Positions 1-13,265 of a stretch of 64,000 bases of DNA are shown here, piece by piece. The stretch spans positions 45,671,366-45,735,365 of the forward strand of contig NC_088777.1 in assembly GCF_954871325.1 (NCBI RefSeq), in the 5' to 3' direction. Made by a program: the position numbers and the translations under genes. The notes under the pieces are model-generated. The model was not told the origin of the DNA and did no database searches. It saw only the letters and a list, made by a program, of their open reading frames with translations. The DNA comes from Gordionus sp. m RMFG-2023. Lineage: Eukaryota > Nematomorpha > Gordioida > Chordodea > Parachordodidae. Position 1 is the first letter of the stretch. The number at the start of each line of letters is the position of its first letter.

Positions 1-937
1 TGAATTTTATCAATGATATCATGACTTGATTCTACATTATTTTACAATTTTGTTCATTTTTAATTTTCTTATAACATACTAAAAAAAAATATATAAATAA
101 CTTTAAGGGTAAATATATATTTATTTTTGGGTAGGGTTGAGTCGAGAATTAAAAATTTTCGGGTTGGGACAGGTTAATAAAATAATTTATTCCTTACAGT
201 TAGGCTCCGGGTCCAAATATTATTTTAGAAAAGTTAAAAATCAAATTAATCCAATCCTCGATATTATAGATTAAGAAATTATTTGGTACAATATATGACT
301 AGGTCTCAACGTCTTTTTATTTTGAATGCATTAAAAGATACAACTAAAGCGAATCTATTTAAACAAAACCAACATATGTAACCTTAATGTTCGCTTTGGG
401 TATTTACTAGTATGAAATAAATACACGCAATCAGGTGAGTAATGAAGTAAGCGTTAAGAGTTATTGATTCTTTTTAAATGTATTTGATTAATATATTAAA
501 TAGTATTGTAATTTAATCCTTATGTACAAAACAAAAAAAATTGATGTTTTCGAGTCCTATTCGGCTCAATGCGTGTATCACAACCCGATGGTTCTGGGTT
601 CTAATGCAGCAAGGATAATGTTTTTTTATATATAGAATATCAGGAGCGACCGTATAATTCCGTTAATATATTTAAAAAAAATAAGTGGTGGCTATATGCC
701 GACCAACTCCATATATCATTACCCCAATCAAGGAGTCTAATAAATTATCAAAAATAAACGATAAATTTTTTTTTGGTAATTATTAATAGATTTTTTAATC
801 ATAATATTTATGTTGAGAGGAGTTGGCAAATTATAATACAATTACATAAACATTAAGAAAGTTATTTGTAATAAAATTTAATGTAGAAAAAAAATATAAT
901 TGCATGTTTTAACTAAATTTAAATAATTAAAATTTAC
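1..937. other. AT-rich ZIP intron, no gene seen
   Basis: No coding exon is recognisable. The transporter's last exon (about 50 residues in relatives) was looked for here and not found. Bases 125-220 carry GGGT/CGGG motifs like the dispersed family at 16.2, 41.0 and 47.1 kb. Bases 548-600 have a weak tRNA-like A-box/B-box pair (GGCTCAATG and GGTTCTAATGC), too diverged to call. Confidence 0.5.
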
Positions 938-3900
938 CATATCGACCAGAGATATGTATAGGAACATACCGGCGGCCAGGGCGAATATATAGAAGCTGGC
1001 CTCTTGATTTTCGCCCAAAATAATCCCGAAAAACATGCCCAAATAGCAGGTGGAAGCCGAAAGAAAGTTACAGAGCATGGCTTTTTTGACCGGCATACCG
1101 GAATTCAGGAGGATTGCGAAATCTCCTGTTGGTGTTAGTTGCAGTTTATAAAATAGATATTATGAGAGGAGTGTCAAATGATATTCAAAAAATTGATATT
1201 TTAAATAAATTTAAAATTGGAGTTTAGGAAAATGTTATATTCGTAAAATCAAAAAGAGCAATTTTTTATTCAACCAATCAGCAGAGTGTCGAACCGAATC
1301 TTGAAACAAACCTATATAATCAATTTTTTAGAATCTGAGCTAAACTGAAGCATTTTTAAAAAAAATAATAAAAGGAACTAGCTGAAATCTTTATAGTCAG
1401 AAATTCATGGTTTTTGATAATTTAATTCAAAAGAAAATAAAAAAATTATTTTTTTTATTGTTATCTTACTTTTTAGCATATATATTTATATAATATATAT
1501 ATAATTTTTATAAAAACTCATTATAGTTGGGCAATGGCAAAATGTAGGCTCAATCTACAGGCGCGTACCGGAAAAAATTCGATATCATTAAGGCGTATTA
1601 ATTTATATTAGTTTTTTTTTCTTTTCAAACTTGAGCTGCTATATTTTTAAATCCGAAGGCCATTGATTTAAACAGCAAAAAATATAGTAATTATCGACCA
1701 TAATGACAAAGATTTATAAATATAAAAAGTATAGCAATTGTTTAAAAAAAAGACATTTCTATTCATCTATCTTAAAATGTATGATTGAAATCAAATTAAG
1801 TTAATGCAACATTTGTTGATTCCTTCCATAAAAATTAAGCGAGATAAAGTTAAAAATGGTCTCTACTAATCTCCCGATATGGAAATCAGAAAAAGAAAAT
1901 AACAAGACCACAAAACATCATTTACAAATTTGGCATGTAATCGAGACACTTGATGATCAAGTTATAATGATGTATAATTACTTTTCATTAGTTCATCAAA
2001 GTCAAAAAATTATCCCCACCTTGAGGACGATTTTTAATCCTTATTGCAGATGAAAGAAGATAATAAGTCACAGTATAAAACAAGAGCATATTCTTGCGTA
2101 TTGGGAGAAGAAAATTAGAGCAATTTAAGCATATTAACAGTTTCCTGAAACACAGATTTTATTAATTTCAATCTTATGTACAAATAAAAATTGAAAATAA
2201 TATTTTAAGTCAATTAAAAAAAATTTTTTAAAAAAAATACTCTATATTTTACCACAAAAGAAGGTTAAAATTATTCGTATCGTACCGCCTTTACTATTTT
2301 TAAGTTATAATTAGGTATTTTGTCGCTTAACTTTTCGTTAAATTTCGATTAAACTTAAAATTTATATGCTCAAATATCTTAAGCTTATTGCTCAATTTAT
2401 AATTTTTAAATATTATATTAAGAATTTTTGGAAATAATTCCTTCAAATATTTTTTTATCAATAACTGTTGGCAGTTATTAATTATAGCTCTTAGGATAAA
2501 AGAAGATACAAAGTAAAATATGAATTATTATTTTATAATGTTCTAGAAGTGATATTGCAATTAGTTTATAAATAATTTTATCTAGTTTATGATGTGTAAT
2601 ATTTGGTCAATCAGGCTCACCCTACCTTTTATGAATGATGAAATTGTTTTACATTTGATATTTATAAAATTGTTTTGCAATTAATATTTATATAATTGTT
2701 TTGCATTTAATATTTATAGAATTGTTTTGTATTTAAAATTATAAAATTTTATTTTAATATTGAAATTAAAGATTATATTTTCTTCATTTGTGTGAGTATT
2801 TAATGAAATTATATGTGTATACTGAGTATCAATGTTTGTTATTATAATATTATTTTTTATTATGAAAATATGACTTCACATTATTATTTGATATATAATT
2901 ATAATATATTATAAGATTTAATATATTTGCCAAAGTCATTGTAAGATTTTATTTTGTTTTAATAAATAATTTTATAATTGAAAATGGAAAATGGAGTAGA
3001 ATTTGTAATATTAATATATAAGAGGTATATGACTGAAACTTAAAGCTAAAATATGAGATTATTAAATACCTATTTATCAACATTAGTTTCACAAATCAAT
3101 TAAAACACTAATCATATCTTAAATAAATTTACCAAACTTAGTGATATAAGATTTTTTTTAATGAATAAAATTAATAGACTCCTAGATCTAATCGTCGCTA
3201 GCCTTCACAATATCAGGGGGCTCAACTAAAAATATTTTTTTTAGGAGGGGGGGGCTTCGCCCCCTTATTCTCCAATTTTTGCCCGGGTTTTATATTAATA
3301 TATTATACTTTTTTAAAATTTGTTAACTCTGAACAACTATTCTGAATTTCATATTTTGACATTTATTATATTATGCATATAAAATAAACTGATATATAAA
3401 AAACCACATAATGCAAAATATAATTCTTAGCAACTTACATTGACAAAAGGTTATCAAATTAGTATAACTCTCTATTACCATTTTAGACAATGTTTTATAG
3501 AATGGACTAATAAGGAAAAATTTTATAGGTCTAAACCAAATTAACAATTTTTGAAGGAGAGAGTATAAACGACCAATCCAAATCATAAAACTATATAGTG
3601 GTTAGAGCTTCCTCTTAGAATACATGATGGAAGCTAGATAAGTAATCGAGAAAATTATGTGAGATATTAAATTTCTAAAAGATTATCTTCCATTTTAAAT
3701 GATATATAAACGACTACATAGTTGACTATTATTGTTTATCTAAAATATGCAATCATATGCTCTCAGCAGCTGTGGTAAAAATTTTAAATTACATAAACAC
3801 AAATAAATGATGCTGGTTAATTTGCAGTAATAGAGCCATGACACTCACGATGTAAACTAATATCAGAATTTTTTATGTTGGATAAATTGATAAAATAAAA

Positions 3901-6900
3901 ACACTAAAAATCTTTGGAAGAAATAATTATGCAAACATATTGAAGCCTAGAGTTATTTACACTGCAATGCCATATTAGAAATGAAACATTTTCTAACTAT
4001 AAAATAAGGACCAGAATGATATGATGAAACAATTAAGATTTTATATGTTGTCGTACCACCTTGGTATATTATATCTTAAAGTAATAGTAGTTTGTAATAA
4101 TATCAAAAATATACTTGTATTAAAAAATTTAACTCAAGCCTGTTTTTCAAAAAAGAAATAAAAAAGCTCTCCGAAAAACACGTAAAAAAAGAAGAAATAT
4201 CAAATTTACTACATCTATTGCAGGATGAATAATAAAATGTTTAATTTTTAAAACTATTTTTAACTTAGATGGCGTTAAATACTTGAATGCAATTTGTTAT
4301 TATATTTATTATCAAAACCATTTATTAGTAAAATTTATTAAAATATTAACTGTAATTTATTATAAAACAGTCAAATACGTCAATAAAAGTGGCATTATAT
4401 CTAATATTTTATAAACAATTTGTTTATCGTAGAGGACTATAAACTATATGTTTACTTACTTTTTATAAAGAAATCTCTTATACTTATTTGGACCTTGAAA
4501 ATATTTTTAGGAATGGAATGGGTATGATAATAAAATTTAAAAATAAATATATAGTAAATTAGTCCTTTTGAACTCGGCTAATTACAATATTAAATTTGTT
4601 AATTTTCAAATAATATATGATTATATTTATTTAATTAGGGTTAAATAATAATTTAAATAATAAAAGTCATTTAAACTTCAACTGTTAAAGCTAAATTAAT
4701 ATTTAGTGAGTTATTGATATTATATTTTTAATACAGAATTTGATTGCAAGCTGACATAGTGAAAATATAATTTATATGTATTAATCTAATCTACTAATAA
4801 TTAAAATGATATTCATTTAATAAAAATTTAAATAGTATTATTAATTTCTAAATAATCAAATTACATCTATATATTTCTTAATGGAATTATAAAAGAAATC
4901 ATTCAGTGGGCAATCAAAAAAATTTATTTAGTTCAAGGGGATATTAAGGAGTCATTAAAAAAAATTTTTTGCTTCAGGGGGCTATTCAAATTTTTCAGGA
5001 GGCTCGAGCCACTGCGCGCCCCCTCCCCCTAGCGACGCCACTGAAGCCAGCTATTTATGAAACTTTTATTGTGGAATGGATAGATTGCAATTTGGTTACC
5101 ATGTAACAATTCCATTATAAATCTCTCACTTCAAACTTATAGGGGCCATTTTGACAGCCATTTTAGTTTATTTGCTTTTTTAACATTTTTTAATAACAGT
5201 AATTGCGGACTGTAATTAAAATTATTTATATAGTAATATATGGGTACCCTGTACAAAATAATAACTGCTAATATTAATGAAACAATTATGAAAGGTGTTT
5301 TATAACCTGAATCTAACTTAAAGGTTTATATATAAAATTTAATTTCATCTGAACTTAAACTCTTACAATTTTCTCTTCCTAGAACTTTAACCGAACCTAG
5401 ATTAGAACCAAATATACGGGATTAATGTGGGGCAAATCGATCGTAGTTTAAGTAATGAAAACGCGATATACCAAAAAAATGTTAGTCAAATTCCTATAAT
5501 TTTTCGGCTCATAAAATTTTTAATTTACCAAGCTCGTGAGGTAACTCTTCGAAAATGACGGCCAGAGATATACTGACACCAGTCAATACATTTTGAGAGA
5601 ATGCGGCACCTATGGAAAGACCGTCGATGAAATTGTGCAGCCCGTCTCCCAACAAAATCATGTATGCTAGCGTCAAAATTGTATTTTGCCCGGCGAAGTG
5701 GAGCCCGTCTTCGTGGCTGCAAGTTCTTATCATCTTTAAGAGCGAGCGTTTTATAAAATTAAAAAAATTGATAGAAACCGAAAATTTGAACTGGAGTTTG
5801 AAAAATAACCTTATTTTAATCTAGATTTTCAACTTTGAATGATATTTTTAAAAAATGGATAATTACTGAACACGTGACTTTTATTCATTTTATATTTTTA
5901 TTGTGTTGCATATGTAGGCTTTACTGTTTAATTTTAAAATAAAAATGCAAAGAGGTAAGAATTTGAAAGCTATAAAATAATTAAATCCTTGATCACTCAA
6001 TTTTATCTATCTTGAATTTACTAAATAAATTGAGAAATGAGCTCGTGCAATGATCGGCCATATTAATAAAAATTGTAACCTGTCCTTAATTTTACTCGGT
6101 TACTAAAATGAGATTTAATATGATACATACCTCGGCAGGCGTTATGCTGAGAGCTGGGGCGTCGTCGTCGTTTATTATATAAGGATCTCTCAAATTTCTC
6201 ATGGTTACCGCATCATAATTATTATTATGGGTACAATTGCGTTCATCGTGGGAATGACGTTGGTTGCCGTTCCGAAGAATGGATTTCTTGGAACACTCGC
6301 CGTCTAGATGGCAGAAAGAATGCGATTTAGGTCTGAAACTCTCCGTCGCCTGGTTGGGCGAAAAAAAATTGAAACTAACAGAGCCCAAGGAATCGTCAAT
6401 GATATTCGATGCAGATGCTGATTTACGCTGTATTGAATCCGTTGTTCCGTCTAATGGTCCATTTGCCAGTAATCTTTGTTTCAATTTTTCATTTTCCGAC
6501 ATCTCTAGGCCTACCTTTTGGTCGCTCTTATTATTTTCAACGTCGAAAGTGAAGTGGGTTTTGTTAGTCTGAGATGATGATTTGCGAGATGAAGGATCTC
6601 CTAATTTTTCGTCAATCGAGATATGCCCGTTATTAAAGTTTGGGACGTGATTATTCTGATCGTGCTTTTGAAGCATCTTAGAGTTAACTAATTCGGGATT
6701 GTTTTGGGTTCGGGTAGTAGTGCAACATGTACAGGTTAGCAATCTTTTAATAATATCCTTCTTCCTGCAGAACCGAGTGGTTGATTGAGTGCCTACTGGT
6801 GGAAAAAACCCGTTGCTAGTAGGCTTTTGAAAGGAGTTAAATGCATTTCCATCATTCGATATTTTTAAAGCTGCCTTTTGCATATCCTTGGCTAATTTGT

Positions 6901-9900
6901 TGGTCTTATTTTTTTAAAAAAAATATTTAAAAAGTAAAACTTTTATGGTAAATAATAATATATTTTGGTCTAGAATTTTTAAACTAGTCAACGGATGCAG
7001 ACCTCAAAATGGCTGCTGACTCCTATGTATGAACACTTTTGAATTCATTTTATTAAAATGATATTTATATATTTGTTTAAAAATGTCTATTCTATTTATT
7101 TTTTTTATAGTTAAGTATATAAACGATAAATGTGATTTAGCTTAAGCGCAGCCCACAAAATCCGTCTACAACGAATTACTATGTGTTTACAATTTTTATG
7201 AATGAGTTCTCAATCTAAATTAGTATATTAAAGAATATATCCGATTTTACCCTGCGCCACTCCAAGAAAACTTTGATAAGCCATTCCGTTATAAAGAACA
7301 AGTAAATCCCGCCTATGATAGTCGCGCTCTTGTTTATGTACGAATGGTGAATATCCGTGTCCATCAAGTTGAAAGACTTATTATCATGGTATTATATAAT
7401 AAAAAAATTTAAGAATACCTTTATAGTAGTATTATAAGGTTAGATTTCATTGGGATCTTTGGATAATTTTAATGATAATACCCTACAAAAATAGCATAAA
7501 TTTCAAGAAATTTGGACATTTAAATTGTAATTATTTATAACGCTATAAGTAAAACAGAACAAGCATGGATTGATCGGTTCGGACATGTTATTTTTTATTA
7601 ATCGGACGGATATGACGTACAAAAAAATATACATGAAATTGGGCTGGGTCGGAAGGGTAAAAATATATCTGATACAGGATTTTAATAAAATTAAATAAAA
7701 ATATATAAGCAGCAATTTAACGAGACTAATATGAGTTTACGGAGAGATCCTTATTAACGAGGGTAAAACCACCAAAACTTTGTTTTAGGATCAACAATAC
7801 ACTTATATAATGTGAACCAAAAAATCTAATCGACCACCAATAAATAATTTTTTTAATATATTTATTTTAAAAACTAACTTGCGGGATCAAATGGAAAACC
7901 GCACTTCCAGAGAGGGAACCAACGGCTAAGCCTATCATAAATTGAAGCATCAATTTGTAATATTTCTTCTTCATGAAACTTATGAACACGACGCCGACCA
8001 TGGAGCATATGCATATTATCGTCACGAATAAAAAAGAGTAGCCCCATACTGATTTTTTAAATATTTATTTTAAGGGGTATAAAATATGTTTTAAAAAACG
8101 CATTATCGCGAATATAATATAGCGAGGAAACTAAAAAATAAAAAAGAACAAATTAGTCTTAAGATTAGACACATGAAGGGAACCATTTTGGATGATAGCA
8201 AAAATAATAATAATTAAAAATAAGGAGAACGACATTGAAAGCAAGATTTTTGTATTAATTAAGATTAAATATAAATTTTTTGTAATCCTTGACTTTGTAC
8301 ATCTAAAATTTATATTTCTTTTATTACATTAATTATTTTATTTCTATAAATAATAACATAAATTTGAAATAGAGCGGGTGCCTCGATATTAAATATCGTA
8401 TCAGATATTTTAAAATCCGATAATATCATTATTTTTATGATTCAAAAATTATTTTATATATTTTACATAAAATTTTCTAATAATAAATAATAAAGGAACC
8501 AAAATTAAATTTTATTAGTAATTATTAAAAAAAATTGAAGTAAAAAAAACAAAATACATTTCGTGATGATGCACCAAATATCGCCGTGACCATGAGAAAC
8601 GGAAAATATTAATTTATGACATAGGTTAAAAGGTATTAAGAATCACCATAAATATCGGATCGGATATCGATAAAATTTGATGACCGACACATTTAATTTG
8701 AAATAAAACTAGAGCAGTGCCGATATTAAATATAAGATCGGATAGACATCGATATTTAGCGTTTTTAAAAAAAATATCGAATCGGGCCGATATTTTTTGG
8801 TTATTATTTTATGATCATATATAAAATAATATAATTTATTTTTATAAATAATTTTATAATTAAATAAATTAACGAATGGAACTAAAACACAATTTATTTA
8901 TTGTAATAAATGTTTTAAAAAAATGGTTTAAAATTCTTCACTATTTTTTGTTATATTATCTGCAGCAGGAAAAGGATTTTAAAAATATCTAACGAGCCCG
9001 GTTCGATTTAGCCAATTTTAAAAATGGTTAACTCAAGATTTTGATCAAAGGTAAATTACTCAAGCATATTGATTTAGTCCACAAATAGTAGAAAGGGTAA
9101 GCGAAAAATACTTCCCCGAAAATAGAATTCCCATTTTTTCGATTTAAAAAATATAAAGTGGTAAAAAATTCCTTTTAAATAATATTTTTTTTATGATCAA
9201 ATTTTACTACAAATATTTTTTTTTATAAAAGTTCTTTGATATACAATTAAATATTTTGCATTTCTTTACATATAAAAAATCTTTAGTTGAAATCACAATT
9301 TATATTAAAAATAAATCCTAAAGATTTTTGCTATTTTAAAACTCTATAAAATTTTAAAACAAACCAATAAAATATCAAAACTTTTATCACAAACACATTT
9401 TCGCGAAATTTTATTAAAGTAAATTGATGTTGTAAATAAATGTCGCGAATCCATATTCGCATGCTATTCAGCAAAACAAAAACCATATCAAATTTTTATA
9501 GCAGAATTTTTATATCTCTTTAGAGCTAATTCATAATAGCGAAACTTTTATCGTCAATTTATAATAGCGAAAATCTCACTTACAAAGAAGGTGCAAATCG
9601 CAAAAAGACAATTTAGCGAAATCTATTTTGCGACTCATATATAGCGAATTTATTACTGCGAAGTCTTTATTTATGCGAATTATCATAAAATCTTCTAAAA
9701 TATTCTCATTAAGACTTCCACGATATAAAATTCCTTTTTTTAAAAAAAAAGCTTGGACTCTGCGGCTAATGATAATGCACCCTAAACGTGTATCATTCTC
9801 ATGATTTTCATATATGTTAACGTCAAGGTGTTTTTTCAAGCAATGTGTTATTTTTATAACTTAAAATCATTTTTTGAGCGCGTTTTTTTAAATTTAAAAA

Positions 9901-10659
9901 TCTGATTTAACCGGAAATGCAAGCCGTTGTTTGGAATACCTACCATATGAATTTCAGACAATTTTTCTATGAACTTTTAAACTTAATATAATTTATATTA
10001 GATTTCCCGTATATTTTTTTATATAAATTACAAATGACTCAAAGGTTGGCTAAATGTAGCTATTTAATAATATTACATCCACCCTATGATATGTATAGAT
10101 GGTAAATAAAAATCAATATAAATATCGGATCCTTATTTAGTAATATAGGAACGAATCGGTGAAAATTTTTGGATTGGCACACAACCCTTAATATAACGAA
10201 TAACCATTAAATATTAATCAAATTTCTATCATTTTCACTTTATATATCATTCCCGTTAATTCCTCAAAAGAAAATTCGAGAAAATTTTCCATTCTAATTT
10301 TATAATATATATGTTTAATGATGTATATAACAACAAAAAAATACTATACCGTGTTTAGCTGGAGGTCTCCTATCAGCATCCGCTAGCAATGTCTCGTGGC
10401 TAGTCTCAATCGTATCGTTTAAAGCGGAGGGAAGGAAGATGTTTTCGGATTCGTTGGTGATAGGCAAAGATTTCAACAATCTTTCCAAATCCCTAGCAAT
10501 TTTTGGGTTGCTTTTAAGAGATTCCAAAAACTTTGAAAAAAAATCGGTCGAGCTGGTCTGCTTTGTAATGTTGTCCCCTGACGAATAATTAATGTTACTG
10601 CGGTTATAGTGAGTTTGTTTCCAACTATCGACTCCAGCCCGCATCAAATCTTCAACAAC
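938..10659 (-). CDS. ZIP metal-ion transporter, SLC39A8/A14-like (six exons, both ends incomplete)
   Basis: Multipass importer of divalent metal ions. Minus-strand exons: 10659-10350, 8048-7879, 7376-7251, 6904-6131, 5733-5529 and 1125-938; all GT-AG and phase-consistent. Exon 1 holds an ectodomain tail ([11 protein letters not shown]), exon 2 the first two membrane helices ([29 protein letters not shown]), exon 3 helix 3 ([14 protein letters not shown]), exon 4 a 258-residue cytoplasmic loop, exon 5 the metal-site helices ([13 protein letters not shown] and EELPHELGD), exon 6 the next helices ([16 protein letters not shown]). The glutamate starting EELPHELGD, in place of the usual ZIP histidine, is the hallmark of ZIP8/ZIP14, and ILLNSGM and FLSA fit ZIP14 best. 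The final exon must lie left of base 1; the signal-peptide exon was not found. The loop is longer than I recall for human ZIP14 and poor in histidine. Confidence 0.9.
3180..5045. mobile_element. Possible nonautonomous DNA element with G/C-rich ends in a ZIP intron
   Basis: The left edge has CGTCGCTAG followed by CAGGGGGCT; the right edge, read on the minus strand, starts CAGTGGCGTCGCTAGGGG and also carries a CCCCCTGAAGC block. The G-runs near both edges face each other, and the inside is plain AT-rich sequence without an open frame. Ends of this CAGTGGCG type are common on hAT-like and other nonautonomous elements. The terminal match is short, so boundaries are uncertain. Confidence 0.35.
3243..3268. 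repeat. G/C hairpin (GGGGGGCTTCGCCCCC)
   Basis: A perfect inverted repeat with a small TTC-type loop, standing out in otherwise AT-rich DNA and lying just inside the left edge of the putative element at 3180-5045. Confidence 0.6.
7561..7690. repeat. Dispersed CGG-rich repeat fragment
   Basis: CGGTTCGGAC, AATCGGACGGAT and GGGCTGGGTCGGAAGGG lie within AT-rich sequence, resembling the CGGGCCGGGCC family at 16.2 and 47.1 kb. It sits in an intron of the ZIP gene. Confidence 0.4.
8380..8800. repeat. ATCGG-family dispersed repeat
   Basis: Repeated ATATCGGATCGGATATCG-type motifs and ACCGACACATT match fragments at 10.1, 13.0, 13.2 and 31.5 kb. It lies in a ZIP intron and has no coding capacity. Confidence 0.5.
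9410..9690. repeat. Cluster of GCGAA/TTCGC motifs
   Basis: Short phrases such as ATAGCGAAA, TGTCGCGAAT, ATTCGCATG and TTATGCGAATT recur every 20-40 bases on both strands. No convincing protein is encoded; an open stretch on the minus strand is chance or repeat-derived. Confidence 0.4.
10090..10195. repeat. ATCGG-family repeat end
   Basis: This segment parallels 31525-31615 almost base for base in layout: AATATCGGAT, a TTAGTAATATA block, GAATCGGTGAAAATTT and GGATTGGCA. The copy at 31.5 kb lies inside an intron of the P-like transposase. Confidence 0.6.
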
Positions 10660-12999
10660 CTTGGTGGTGATTTTTTAAAATATTTAAATAGATTTTTTAA
10701 TAATTAAATAGTAAAGGTAAATGTGAAGTGGTTCTCCTCGTTTTTTTTGAAGTTGCCAGGGAGATTAATGAGAGTATTAAGGGTGTAAGAAAAAGAAGGG
10801 TAGATGGCGATGTTATTAAGGTGGGTATTAAATTAAATAACAGGAAACGTGAGCCTATCAGAGATTGTAAAGAGTTTAGGCAATTGGAGCTTTATAGAAC
10901 CGCGCATTCCTAACGGTCATATAACAGGAAAGTAAACAAGATTACAGTTTCTAAGAATAATCAAGTTTTGTGAAGTAGGGGCACCATATGATTTAACCAT
11001 ATCTTGCATCATTTTGAGTAACGTAAAATAGGTTTTGGGCAAAAATAAATTCACATTCACAAACACGATATAAGAAGTAACATAATGTGAACTGAAAATT
11101 ATATCTAATAAAAGGTTAAATAAGCAAGTTTATCGTTAAGGTTAAATCTAGTTGAATATAATAATTTGTAAGGATAGGCGTTGCAATTGGCCATTTATTA
11201 ATAAAAAATAAATTGTAAGTATAAGTAAAGATCTTCATTCTATAAAAAAAAAGAAATTAAATAAACATTTGCAATATAAGAGTCCCGCAAAATCGATATA
11301 ATATTAATTTTACGTTTCTAATCTCTTTCCCTATTATAATGCTAGGTAGGACTGTATTCGATTTTTTTAAACAAATAGAGTAATTTACCATTCTTATTTG
11401 ATTGGCATTTACGAATAGTAAATTATTCTAAAACATTTTAAAAAAATTGAATACGATTTTGATAAGCCAAATGCTATACATTAAATTTTGAGCAATCAAT
11501 CACTCTAATAAATTTTATGCTAGATTAATCCATTTTATTCGACATTTGTCGTAAATAAAAAATGAAACTTGATAACCAATTAATATTTGTTCATGAAGTA
11601 TCTAATAATATATGGCCGGGAAATTTTTGCTCACTGCCTGCCAAAGAAGCAAGCAGGTATAACAATTAATTATTTACTAATTTTCGCCATTCGACTCTAG
11701 ATCCTGACTTTTTTTAAAAAAAACTTTACTTTTTCCATTGTAATAATGCGATTAGGGCATAGACTTGTTTCTTTTTGCAGCTTTATGTCGATAATCTGAT
11801 GCAGTGAAGTTTTGCGAAATGTCAGTTCCTCGAGATATTTGAAGAGTAGTACTGTAGGTGCCAGGCCGGTCTTGTTGAATCCTACAAGTGTCAGTGCTTC
11901 AACAGAATCAAGATTTATCAAAGTACGAGCTGTGCCTGGTTTACCATTACCATACCATTTTTTCTGCTGATCTAGTAGCATCATTTTTGTAATCAAGATT
12001 ACAGGCTTCGATAGATCAGTTACTGTTAATAAATTCTTTGGTTTCGTAATATTTTTATTGTCTTAAAATTTTAATTAAATCTCAAGTCATCTTTACTGAA
12101 ACCATTTATTTTCTATAGTACACTTTAAATTTCAGTAAAAAAAACAATTTTTTTACACGTTGGAAAGCTCTAATTTTGAATGTGCATAACTTTGGACCCT
12201 GTTGATAGAATTTGATGAAATTTGCAAAATACATCGATAATTTATTCCTCTCTTAATCTATAAAATTTTGTCGAATTATTTTTAGAATTGAGATATATTG
12301 CTAAGTTTCTATACTGGTCACCACGATATTACGATTTCAAATTTGGTTCTGAACCCTTGAGCTAGATTCAATAAAAGAAAAATTAAGAGATAATCGTCTA
12401 ATTTATATTTGTTATATATAATAGCGAACCTGGATTACCAGTAGTTAATTTTTATTTAAAGCTCCCAGGATATTGGTGCAGTGATCGGATATTTAGGTTC
12501 CGTATCTGAAAGAATTAGAAAAAGAGTGGAAAGTGTTAAATTGCAATTTTCCATACAAGCTTGGTTGATAGCTGGGTATGGTAGTCTATGAGAATTGAGC
12601 TAGAAAATACACTTCTGCAATGTTGTTTTAATGTATCAGGTGATATAACATTCACTAGAATATTATAGAAACTAGATAAATTATCATCAATACCAATCTA
12701 GCTAAGTCCATTATGCTTCTAAGACTTGATATTAAATTACCCACTTCCTTAACTTGAAGAGGCGCTCGTTTTGTTCACATAAGGATAACACGATAACGAT
12801 TATGAGTTGGCTCCTTCATTGAATGATGTTATAGGGTGCTATATTCTTTTTCTGTGTCAGGTATTTATTCCCATTTACGCACTTAGAAGATACTGCGATT
12901 GAGTGCCAGATTCCTTCGGCATGAAGCTTCCAAAATATTCAGTAGAAGCCGACCACTCATAGTATAGCAAGAAGGCATATAAGAGATAGCTTCTAATGT

Positions 13000-13265
13000 A
13001 GAATCAGATATATCGGATAGGTAATCGGCCGATATCAATTTAATATCGCCAATATTGTATCGGATCGGCCTCCAAAAAGTGGTATACCCCTACTAAAGAG
13101 TAATTATGTATACAAATTAAGCCGGCCTAATGGTATAATAAAAATTGAAATATATTAAATAGACATAGCGGACAAAATCAGACTAATGATATCGGATCGG
13201 TAATCGGCCGATATTAATATCGGTAATATCGTATCGGATCTGCCTCCAAAAAGTGTTATCGGTAC
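13000..13265. repeat. Two adjacent ATCGG-family copies
   Basis: Two copies, about 13010-13090 and 13185-13265, share GGTAATCGGCCGATAT, GTATCGGATC and a GCCTCCAAAAAGTG tail. They form a direct pair about 175 bases apart. Confidence 0.6.

Noticed and set aside
1856-2053. Plus-strand 65-codon frame
   Set aside because: Ordinary chance frame inside a ZIP intron; no family features.
6264-6572. Plus-strand 102-codon frame
   Set aside because: Antisense shadow of the ZIP cytoplasmic-loop exon.
10728-10913. Plus-strand 61-codon basic frame
   Set aside because: No recognisable domain, splice partners or conservation signal.
11697-11996. Minus-strand 99-codon frame as an N-terminal ZIP exon
   Set aside because: It shows no ZIP ectodomain features or signal peptide, and no splice link to the exon at 10659 could be shown; left unassigned.
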